Below, piece after piece: positions 1 through 6,046 of a stretch of DNA of 17,404 nt. The stretch comes from CAZUNB01 sp044227985 (GTDB taxonomy: Bacteria; Patescibacteriota; Saccharimonadia; Saccharimonadales; JAGPDM01), in contig JBGAVT010000020.1 of assembly GCA_044227985.1 (NCBI GenBank), forward strand, positions 1 to 17,404. Direction: 5' to 3'. The notes under the pieces were generated by a model. The model saw only the letters and a list, made by a program, of their open reading frames with translations, ran no database searches and was not told where the DNA came from. Made by a program: the position numbers and the translations under genes. Numbering within the stretch: the stretch's first letter is position 1; each line of letters opens with the position of its first letter.

Positions 1-1167
1 GATACTAGCGAGCAATTGGAGTCGGCAGCAGCAAAGACAGCCTCGACAGAAAAAACAGGTGTTGAAAAACTGAGATCTATGATGGCTGGCTTACTAGTTA
101 GCACGCTATTTTTTGGTTTTGTTGCTGGGTTTTTTGGAGCAGTTATCGCCAATGTTTTTTTTCAGCAGCCAATTAAAAAAAGTGTAGAGAAAAGTACGCT
201 CGTTTTTGACGATGAGAGCAAGGCAATTAGCGGCGTGGCAGAAAAGGTTGGCCCAAGCGTAGTCAGCATCGTTAGCGAGGTATCAGGGCCTCTCGGGCGG
301 CTTGGCCAAGGTGCTGGTAGTGGTATAGTGCTCGAAGACGGAATCATCCTTACCAATCGTCATGTAATTGATGGTGCTCGTGACAATATTACAGTTATTA
401 GCTCTGAGGGAAAAAAGTATAGTGACGTGAAGGTGATTGCCCGAGATAACGTCAACGATATTGCATTTTTGAAAAGTGAAACAGCCAAAGAACTTCCTGC
501 TGCTAAGCTTGGAAATAGTTCAGATGTTATTGTCGGTCAACGAGTTGTTGCAATTGGTAATGCGCTTGGGCAGTTCGATAACAGCGTTACATCCGGCATC
601 ATCTCAGGTAAAGGACGACCAATTACCGCTGGAGGAGAAGGGGCGCAGACTGAGCAGTTGGTCAATCTATTTCAGACTGACGCTGCTATCAACCCAGGCA
701 ATTCTGGTGGGCCGTTGGTCGCGCTCGACGGCACAGTTATCGGTATGAACACTGCCGTTGCTGGTGATGCTGAGAACATCGGTTTTGCAATTCCTAGTAA
801 TGATATAAAGCCTCTTGTGAAAACTGTAAATGCTGAAGGAAGAATTATCCGACCATTCCTAGGGGTTCGCTATATTTTGCTGACACCAGAGATCATCAGT
901 CAACTTGGCTTAAGTGTTGATAATGGTGCACTACTGCAGACAATCGAAGGCGGTTCAGGAATAGTCAGTGGCGGTCCAGCCGATGAAGCAGGTCTAAAAA
1001 GTGGTGATGTAATCACTGAAATTAATGGTCAAAAAGTTGATAAAAACAATTCATTAATAACAGTGGTTAGTCAGCATGCTCCAGGCGACACTGTTACGGT
1101 CGGTTTTGTTCGAGATGGTAAAAGCCAAACCACAAAAGTTAGGCTTGGCGAAGCACCAAATAACTAA
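1..1167 (+). CDS. HtrA/DegP-like membrane-anchored serine protease with PDZ domain (5' partial)
   Basis: Trypsin-like S1C protease that would degrade or process misfolded envelope proteins outside the membrane. Numbering from the TTG at 16: a cytoplasmic tail, one transmembrane segment at about 22-49, then the protease domain with the triad His116 (TNRHVIDG), Asp148 (NDIAFLK) and Ser230 (GNSGGPLV). One PDZ domain lies at about 282-377. The reading frame is open to the left edge of the window. The first in-frame start in the window (TTG at 16) has no visible ribosome binding site, so I treat the gene as 5'-truncated by the window. The fold and triad are certain. Which paralogue it is (DegP, DegS or HtrA-like) is not: a single PDZ and an N-terminal anchor resemble the DegS/HtrA-anchored type. 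The gene ends in front of a long gap that holds the repeated RNA element. Confidence 0.93.
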   Translation, partial: DTSEQLESAAAKTASTEKTGVEKLRSMMAGLLVSTLFFGFVAGFFGAVIANVFFQQPIKKSVEKSTLVFDDESKAISGVAEKVGPSVVSIVSEVSGPLGRLGQGAGSGIVLEDGIILTNRHVIDGARDNITVISSEGKKYSDVKVIARDNVNDIAFLKSETAKELPAAKLGNSSDVIVGQRVVAIGNALGQFDNSVTSGIISGKGRPITAGGEGAQTEQLVNLFQTDAAINPGNSGGPLVALDGTVIGMNTAVAGDAENIGFAIPSNDIKPLVKTVNAEGRIIRPFLGVRYILLTPEIISQLGLSVDNGALLQTIEGGSGIVSGGPADEAGLKSGDVITEINGQKVDKNNSLITVVSQHAPGDTVTVGFVRDGKSQTTKVRLGEAPNN

Positions 1168-1256
1168 TTTATAGTTAAATAAAAAACTAATTATTGTAAT
1201 TTATACACTGATACTGAATTGATAGATAGATAGTTGTATAGTTTCTTAGTCTTATT

Positions 1257-1675
1257 ACTTTGCACCGGCAAAGTTAATACAAAACTCTCTCGCAAGTTAC
1301 CCAAACACGATGAAATTATTAGTTTTAGTGTCTCTGGTTCTTGCCGAACTCCTATCGGTCGCCCACTCACTAACGCTCGGGGTGGTCCTGGTCACGCAGT
1401 GACACTAAAACTAATAATTTCTCGGTTTCTGTAAATGCTCGACCTAACCCAAGGGTCACATTTATTTCTATGGTTCGGTTCTGGGCGTAAAAAGGAGCTC
1501 CTGAAGAACGAGTGTCATTATTACAATCTATCCAGTCGAGGACTGTTTGACGAAGTAATTAGCTGCTTATGCAGCTAATTACTGAGGAGTTCCGCAGACG
1601 ATTGTAGGAACGACAATGAGTACATCAAGAGCGACGATAGCCCAGGAGTTTGCTCAACTTTGCTATCAAAGTTGA
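1257..1675 (+). ncRNA. Candidate large structured RNA, copy 1 of 2 (unrecognised class)
   Basis: A ~419-nt gene-free element whose homologue lies at 4972-5392 on the opposite strand. Stems seen: 5' hairpin ACTTTGC/GCAAAGT (1257-1263 with 1268-1274); a 21-bp perfect stem 1312-1332 with 1401-1421 enclosing a conserved core (GTCGCCCACTCACTA at 1358-1372 and GTGGTCCT at 1382-1389); CTGGGC/GCCCAG (1481-1486 with 1640-1645) closing a 3' domain; TACAATC/GATTGTA (1522-1528 with 1600-1606); CAGTC-GAG-GACTG (1533-1545); a 13-bp hairpin 1554-1566 with 1571-1583; and a terminal hairpin 1654-1662 with 1667-1675. The long stems have different sequences from copy 2 but the same pairing, which supports RNA structure. 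A 66-codon open frame across the 5' half is not kept in copy 2. Strand is inferred from a T-A to T-G change in one helix (1519 with 1615) and is not certain. Upstream only a weak -10-like TATAGT (1237-1242) is seen. Function is unknown. Confidence 0.75.
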
Positions 1676-1695
1676 ATTAATAGAATGAGAAAAAT

Positions 1696-2493
1696 TTAAA
1701 TACTTTTAAATACAAAACATAAATTATGGTGTTCTTCTAAGGCATAGCCGCTCTTGTTGGCCATTTTCACTAATTCTGCTTTTTGGTCTGGTTCGGCTTC
1801 GATAATTAATAACGGATTTATATTCTTGGCGTTAATCTGCTTTAACAGCCGTCGATAGACGTTGAGACCGTCGCTGCCGGCAAACAGTGCCAAGTCTGGC
1901 TCAAAAGCTATACTGGGGTCAGCAGTGCGGTTTGTCGGCACATAGGGAAGGTTAGCGACAACGATATCTGCTTCATATTCTACTGGCAATAAATCAGCTT
2001 CAATTAACTCGATATCGGCTCCGTATTGCTCTCGATTCTTTTTCGCGACCAAAAGCGCATCTTTCGAGATGTCGGTTGCAGTAATCTGGAGGTCGGGTCG
2101 CCAAGTTTTAAGCGCTATTGCCAGAGCACCACTGCCAGTGCCGAGTTCAATAATTATCGCGTTTCTCGGTGCCCGAAAGACAGTTTCTTCGAGTAAATCT
2201 TCTGTTTCAACTCGAGGAATTAATACGCGCTCATCGACGTAGAAATCAAGAAAACTAAATTCTGAAAATTCTCGTAAATAGGCAATTGGTATGCCGCTAG
2301 CTCTCTTTTTAATTAGCTTATTTAGCTCCTCAAACTGTTCTTGTGATAGTTCGAGTTCTGTCTCTGCTAAAATCTTTGCTCGATCAATCTCGAGAACGTG
2401 TTCAAGGAGTAATAAGCAATCCAACCGCGCGCTGGTGATTCCATTATTAGTGAGCTTAGTGGTGTTCTCTGATAGAAATTGTGAAAGTTTCAT
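1696..2493 (-). CDS. prmC: PrmC/HemK, release factor glutamine N5-methyltransferase
   Basis: SAM-dependent enzyme that methylates the glutamine of the GGQ motif in release factors. Its likely substrate, RF1, is encoded 1.3 kb away. The 265-residue product has a small helical N-terminal domain, a PRVET motif at about 93-97, the SAM-binding ELGTGSG at 116-122 and the catalytic-loop motif as NLPY (181-184) where most bacterial enzymes have NPPY. I chose the ATG at 2493 (MKLSQFLSE) because it matches the family N terminus. The longer frame from 2607 would overlap the end of the upstream nitroreductase gene by 74 nt and adds non-family residues. A -10-like TATACT (minus strand, 2505-2500) sits only 6 nt before this ATG and no Shine-Dalgarno is seen, so a leaderless transcript is possible. 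No good -35 goes with it. Confidence 0.93.
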   Translation of the reverse strand: MKLSQFLSENTTKLTNNGITSARLDCLLLLEHVLEIDRAKILAETELELSQEQFEELNKLIKKRASGIPIAYLREFSEFSFLDFYVDERVLIPRVETEDLLEETVFRAPRNAIIIELGTGSGALAIALKTWRPDLQITATDISKDALLVAKKNREQYGADIELIEADLLPVEYEADIVVANLPYVPTNRTADPSIAFEPDLALFAGSDGLNVYRRLLKQINAKNINPLLIIEAEPDQKAELVKMANKSGYALEEHHNLCFVFKSI

Positions 2494-2533
2494 TGTCTCA
2501 GTATAGTACAGCTTAGAAAGGAGTCGTCGAACA

Positions 2534-3199
2534 TTACTCGAAGTATTGAATGACATCTTCGTTATGGTGGCGAGTTTTTGGGCGTGGTTCGGCTGTTCGG
2601 TAGCCAAATGCTACCATGACACTTATGCCGAATTGGTCTAAGTCAACGTCACATTCTCTTTCTAGCACTTTGTCGATTGCACTTTCGTTAAAACCTTCCA
2701 TTGGACAAGAATCGATCTGGAGCAACGCAGCTACGGTCATCATGTTTGCGAGCGGAATATAGGTTTGTCGTTTTGCCCAGTCGAACTTTTCTCGATCAGT
2801 CTTCAACATAAAGTCTCGGTCAATCGTCTCGCCATATTTTTGAGTTTTCATCTCGATTATATTCTCGGGAAGTTGCTGCATATCACGCATAGTCGACTGG
2901 ATATAATCACCTTCTGGCAGTAGCTGTTGACCACGACGGGCAAGAATAACCACCAGATGACTGCTGTGGGGGATTTGGTTTTGACCACCCCAAGCTTGTT
3001 CGCGAAGCTTTTCACGAATCTCAGGATTTTGTATAATCAAAAATTTCCATGGCTCAAAACCGTACGAGCTTGGTGATAGTTGAGCTGATTCAATAATTGT
3101 CTGAAAATCTTCATCACTGATTTTCTTGCTCTGATCGAAATCTTTGGCTGCATGACGAAATAATAATGCTTTTTTGATATCTTGATTAACTTTACTCAT
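2534..3199 (-). CDS. NfsB-like FMN-dependent NAD(P)H nitroreductase
   Basis: Flavin oxidoreductase of the nitroreductase superfamily, expected to be a cytoplasmic FMN-binding dimer reducing nitro or quinone-like substrates. The 221-residue length matches E. coli NfsB, and the alignment is clear throughout: RHAAKDFD near the N terminus (FMN phosphate contact), SPSSYGFEPWKF at about 42-53, the central helix with QTYIPLANMM, and the PMEGF segment. The start at 3199 follows AGAGG on the minus strand. The upstream gap (3200-3322) is shared with the divergent FHA-like gene. prmC lies 40 nt downstream and may be co-transcribed or have its own start signal. The natural substrate cannot be read from the sequence. 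Confidence 0.9.
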   Translation of the reverse strand: MSKVNQDIKKALLFRHAAKDFDQSKKISDEDFQTIIESAQLSPSSYGFEPWKFLIIQNPEIREKLREQAWGGQNQIPHSSHLVVILARRGQQLLPEGDYIQSTMRDMQQLPENIIEMKTQKYGETIDRDFMLKTDREKFDWAKRQTYIPLANMMTVAALLQIDSCPMEGFNESAIDKVLERECDVDLDQFGISVMVAFGYRTAEPRPKTRHHNEDVIQYFE

Positions 3200-3262
3200 T
3201 TTTTTCCTCTTTTATTGGTGTCGTGAAACTATAACATAATTCTATAAACTAATATTGCATAC

Positions 3263-3290
3263 TTGACAAATTAAGAGAGAGTATTATTAA
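3263..3290 (+). promoter_or_regulatory. Promoter of the FHA-like gene
   Basis: Consensus -35 TTGACA (3263-3268), 16-bp spacer and -10 TATTAA (3285-3290) in the divergent gap between the nitroreductase gene and the 3323 gene. A Shine-Dalgarno-like AAGGA lies just before the ATG. Confidence 0.6.
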
Positions 3291-3322
3291 AAAGTTCAAC
3301 AAAAATAAAAAAAAGGAAAAAA

Positions 3323-3844
3323 ATGAGCGAAGGCATGCCAAATGATGGAAGTGATTTTGTAGTAAGTAATGGACTAGTTGATCCACAAGACGTGCTTGAC
3401 GAAGGACCCAGGGTCTTAACCCCCGAAGAAGCCGAACATGGTATATTCCTCCAGCCAGATGAATCAGTAGCGGTAGATCTAGTAGCTGACGGTAGTGTTG
3501 CGCATCGAAATTATGATGCTGGAAATGGTATGACGATTACGGGCCAAGCTGTGGCTTCTTTGGAAGTGGGTGGTAGGTCGCTTAAAGGTGAGCAGGTCGC
3601 ACGTGCAACAGTTCTTGCTGGAACGGAGAATGGTACTGTTTTGATGTTTCCATCTATGGGAAACAAGCCAGCATCTCTAATGGCGCTTACGCCTGGTAGT
3701 ATGTCTGCTATTGGTCGTGATATACAAGGTTTACCAGATAATGTGTCATCTGATCATTGTGCGGTAGGACTGGATAGTAATGGACGATTTGTCGTCGAAA
3801 ATCATAATCCAAGCAACTTCACAAGAGTTCAAGCGTTTAACTAG
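3323..3844 (+). CDS. Small FHA-like domain protein, function unknown
   Basis: 173 residues with no signal peptide or membrane segment. The N-terminal half is acidic and unrecognised. The C-terminal part carries a spaced pattern like a forkhead-associated domain: Gly131-Arg132 (AIGRD), Ser142-x-x-His145 (VSSDHC), then a strand with NGRFVVEN and a loop NPSNFT (Asn165) where FHA domains have the S/T-NGT loop. FHA domains bind phosphothreonine through Arg, Ser and Asn. All three positions can be matched here, but the domain is divergent and its N-terminal strands are not obvious. A good promoter and ribosome binding site support a real gene. It converges on prfA, and the two TAG stops share the palindrome CTAG (3841-3844). 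No Ser/Thr kinase gene is seen in this window. Confidence 0.75.
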   Translation: MSEGMPNDGSDFVVSNGLVDPQDVLDEGPRVLTPEEAEHGIFLQPDESVAVDLVADGSVAHRNYDAGNGMTITGQAVASLEVGGRSLKGEQVARATVLAGTENGTVLMFPSMGNKPASLMALTPGSMSAIGRDIQGLPDNVSSDHCAVGLDSNGRFVVENHNPSNFTRVQAFN

Positions 3845-4884
3845 GTCTTTGAAAGGTTTGTTTCATAGGATACTAATTCATTGAGTAGGTCGTCAATGTC
3901 TCCGCTAAGTGCAGCGGGGATGTTACTGCGGCTATACCCAATCCGGTGGTCGGTGATGCGGTCTTGCGGGAAGTTGTAGGTACGAACTTTCTCACTGCGA
4001 TCACCAGTACCGATGAGTGATTTTCGCTGTTCGGATTGTTTGGCGTTATCGTCATCGATTTGTTTTTGAAGAAGTCGTGAGCGAAGTACGCTCATGGCTT
4101 TGAGCTTGTTTTTAATTTGTGATTTCTCATCCTGGTTCGTGACGACAACACCGCTAGGTATGTGGGTGATACGTACAGCCGAGTCGGTTGTATTGACACT
4201 CTGACCACCGTGACCACTGGCTCGGTAAGTGTCAATCTTCAGGTCATTATCGTTAATCTCAACATCGTTCTCCTCGGCTTCCGGCATGACAGCTACTGTT
4301 GCCGTTGAAGTGTGGACACGGCCCTGACTTTCGGTAGATGGGATGCGTTGAACACGGTGGACACCACCCTCGAATTTAAGTTGTTTATAAACTTCGTCAC
4401 CGCGAATTGCGAAGATAATTTCTTTGAAACCACCAACATCATTAGGGGCTTCGTTCATGAGCTCCAACTTCCAGTTTCTAATTTCGGCCAATCGCGCATA
4501 CATCCGGTACAGTTCGCCAGCAAACAGGGAAGCTTCATCACCACCGGCACCAGCCCGAATCTCAACGATGACGTCTTTTTCATTGTTAGGGTCGCGCGGG
4601 ACAAGGGCTTCAGTGATGGTAGCTTCTATATTCTCCAGTTTCTGGTCTATTTCTTCGATTTCAGCTTTGGCAAAGTCACCAAGCTCGTTATCACCAAGTA
4701 GCTCCTGGCTTTCTTTGCGGTCGCTCAATAGCTTTTTCTTTTCGTCAAATAATCCAAGCGTATCAGTTAGAAACGATAATCGTTTGGCTTTTTTCGGATA
4801 GTCGGGACGTGAATATATACTCGGGTCTTTCAGCTCTTCCTCGAGCGATTTTTTCTCAGTCAGAAATTCATCATAATGATCCAT
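3841..4884 (-). CDS. prfA: Peptide chain release factor 1 (RF1)
   Basis: Class I release factor that terminates translation at UAA and UAG. 347 residues, slightly shorter than E. coli RF1 (360). The GGQ catalytic motif is at 226-228 (ASGHGGQSVNTTDS). The codon-recognition tripeptide is Pro-Ser-Thr (182-184, RIPSTESQGR), which fits the RF1 P-x-T pattern and excludes RF2 (SPF). The start at 4884 has no Shine-Dalgarno. A -10-like TATAGT (minus strand, 4898-4893) lies 8 nt upstream, compatible with a very short leader, but no good -35 accompanies it. Upstream lies structured-RNA copy 2. prmC, its modifying enzyme, is encoded nearby on the same strand. Confidence 0.97.
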   Translation of the reverse strand: MDHYDEFLTEKKSLEEELKDPSIYSRPDYPKKAKRLSFLTDTLGLFDEKKKLLSDRKESQELLGDNELGDFAKAEIEEIDQKLENIEATITEALVPRDPNNEKDVIVEIRAGAGGDEASLFAGELYRMYARLAEIRNWKLELMNEAPNDVGGFKEIIFAIRGDEVYKQLKFEGGVHRVQRIPSTESQGRVHTSTATVAVMPEAEENDVEINDNDLKIDTYRASGHGGQSVNTTDSAVRITHIPSGVVVTNQDEKSQIKNKLKAMSVLRSRLLQKQIDDDNAKQSEQRKSLIGTGDRSEKVRTYNFPQDRITDHRIGYSRSNIPAALSGDIDDLLNELVSYETNLSKT

Positions 4885-4971
4885 AGTCTTTTACTATACG
4901 CGAAACCACGCCAAACCTCATAATTTCAAATTAAAATTCTCATAAATTTAGTTTCATGTAAATGTATCATC

Positions 4972-5392
4972 TACTTTTGCTGCCAAAAGTAACAAAACCA
5001 CTGGGCTTGTCGTCACTCTTGATGAACTCATCATCATTCTTACAATCGTCTGCGGAACTCAGAAGTAACTAACTGCTACTAACCAGTTAGTTACTTCTTC
5101 GAACAGTCCTCGACTGGGTCAGATTGTAATAATGACATTCGTTCTTCAGGAGACTCCTCTTTTATGCCCAGACCCAAGCCCGTGAAACCGCAATAGTTTA
5201 CGGTTTAGGTCGAGCATCCGTCAAAACTGAGGAAATAGCTATGAATTAATCCCTGCGTGACGAGGACCACTCCGAACGATAGTGAGTGGGCGACTGTAAG
5301 GAGTTCCGCAGGAACCAGTGAGTAATTCATAGCTATTTCCATCATGTTTTGAAGGCGTGAGAGAGTTTTGTGTTACTTTGCCGGTGCAAAGT
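4972..5392 (-). ncRNA. Candidate large structured RNA, copy 2 of 2 (unrecognised class)
   Basis: Homologue of the element at 1257-1675, read on the minus strand, between rpmE and prfA. Identical or nearly identical blocks: the 5' hairpin (5375-5392), 5359-5371, 5280-5294, 5205-5217, a 32-nt block 5121-5152 with one difference, 5102-5117, and 5041-5060 (20/20). Stems matching copy 1 by position but not by sequence: a perfect 18-bp stem 5231-5248 with 5323-5340; a 15-bp hairpin 5061-5075 with 5084-5098; a terminal hairpin 4972-4979 with 4984-4991. CTGGGC/GCCCAG (5001-5006 with 5166-5171) is also kept. An extra hairpin AAACCG/CGGTTT forms where copy 1 has a shorter one. A -10-like TATAAG (5404-5399) would place the transcript start at the first base of the 5' hairpin, though no clear -35 is seen. 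No reading frame of note lies on the element's own strand. Confidence 0.75.
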
Positions 5393-5437
5393 GATGAGCT
5401 TATAAGAGAAAATTATTATTAGAAATCACGATATTAC

Positions 5438-5459
5438 TCAATTTTGGTGACAAAATTGA
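5438..5459. other. 9-bp hairpin between rpmE and RNA copy 2
   Basis: Perfect inverted repeat TCAATTTTG-GTGA-CAAAATTGA just after the rpmE stop. It resembles the terminal hairpins of both RNA elements (form CAA.TTTG, four-base loop, CAAA.TTG). No T-run follows on either strand, so it is not a classical intrinsic terminator. It could end the rpmE transcript in another way or be a remnant of an element end. Confidence 0.4.
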
Positions 5460-5499
5460 AATGGAAATAAACTATTAATTATCTGTCAGATTGAAAAAA

Positions 5500-5889
5500 C
5501 TAGGCTTCTGTTTTGGCAGCTGGGCGAGATTTTTTGATAACAGCTTCTTGCGCTTTTTGCTTTTCGTCGTCAAGCTTAGCTTGCTCAGCAATCTTTTTCA
5601 TTTGCTTTTCAGCTTTAGCGGTCATCTTGCCGGAACGTTCAGCAGCAGCTTTTTGGCGAGCCTTGAATTTATCAACACGGCCTTCAACGTCAACTAACTT
5701 CTCTTTACCAGTGTAGAACGGGTGAGATGCGCTACTGATATAAACATCAACAACAGGGTACTCGTTGCCGTCTTCCCACTTGAGTTTTTGATCACTCTTT
5801 GCAGTTGATCTTGTTAAAAATGTGAAACCAGCCGATTGATCTCGGAAGATAACCGGGCGGTAGTTGTCTGGGTGTAAATCTTTTTTCAT
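5500..5889 (-). CDS. rpmE: Ribosomal protein bL31, type B, with charged C-terminal extension
   Basis: Large-subunit protein that bridges to the small-subunit head. Residues 1-80 match the type B (zinc-free) L31 family: MKKDLHPDNYRPVIFRD at the start, KWEDGNEYP in the middle and SHPFYTGK before the end of the core. The CxxC zinc ligands of type A are absent. About 50 further residues rich in Lys, Ala, Glu and Gln, probably helical, extend beyond the usual ~80-90-residue length. The start at 5889 has no Shine-Dalgarno, but a strong promoter ends 12 nt upstream, so the leader should be only a few nucleotides. Divergent from rpsB. Confidence 0.95.
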   Translation of the reverse strand: MKKDLHPDNYRPVIFRDQSAGFTFLTRSTAKSDQKLKWEDGNEYPVVDVYISSASHPFYTGKEKLVDVEGRVDKFKARQKAAAERSGKMTAKAEKQMKKIAEQAKLDDEKQKAQEAVIKKSRPAAKTEA

Positions 5890-5901
5890 AAGTAATTAAA
5901 C

Positions 5902-5930
5902 AGTGTAAAGACAGTGTGAACACTTGTCAA
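5902..5930 (-). promoter_or_regulatory. rpmE promoter (overlaps rpsB -35)
   Basis: On the minus strand: -35 TTGACA (5930-5925), 17-bp spacer, -10 TACACT (5907-5902), 12 nt before the rpmE ATG. The -35 hexamer overlaps that of the divergent rpsB promoter by five bases, so polymerase is unlikely to occupy both at once. Confidence 0.7.
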
Positions 5931-5952
5931 TACGTTTTGCAGATGATATTAT
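5924..5952 (+). promoter_or_regulatory. rpsB-tsf-frr promoter
   Basis: -35 TTGTCA (5924-5929), 17-bp spacer, -10 TATTAT (5947-5952), giving a leader of roughly 87 nt before the rpsB ATG. Confidence 0.7.
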
Positions 5953-5975
5953 AAACGAACTAAGTAACAAATCAG

Positions 5976-6027
5976 CTGGCCAGTAGTTTTGGTGCCATCC
6001 TGCGAAGTGAAATTCGTAATTGGTCAG
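5976..6027 (+). promoter_or_regulatory. Possible structured rpsB leader
   Basis: The rpsB leader can fold with CTGGCCA (5976-5982) paired to TGGTCAG (6021-6027, one G-U) around a small inner hairpin (6002-6006 with 6013-6017). S2 represses its own operon through the leader in several bacteria, so an S2-binding site is a reasonable guess. Only one sequence is available, and no match to a known leader family was established. Confidence 0.35.
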
Positions 6028-6046
6028 TGAAGGAAAAGGAGTTTAT

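Noticed and set aside
1234..1434. 66-codon open frame inside RNA copy 1
   Set aside because: No ribosome binding site, no family resemblance, no equivalent frame in copy 2, and the segment is explained by a 21-bp RNA stem and its conserved core.
1654..1675. Intrinsic terminator for copy 1 or prmC
   Set aside because: The hairpin is good, but no T-run follows on either strand, and copy 2 keeps the same hairpin by covariation, so it is better read as part of the RNA.
2494..2607. Upstream extension of prmC
   Set aside because: It overlaps the end of the nitroreductase gene and adds residues absent from the family. MKLSQFLSE at 2493 matches the normal N terminus.
4972..5392. RNase P RNA, tmRNA or group I/II intron
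   Set aside because: None of the conserved core motifs I know for these RNAs is visible, and two diverged copies 4 kb apart would be odd for RNase P RNA or tmRNA.
6020..6046. GTG start for rpsB
   Set aside because: The Shine-Dalgarno GGAG lies downstream of it, and the family N terminus begins at the ATG at 6047.
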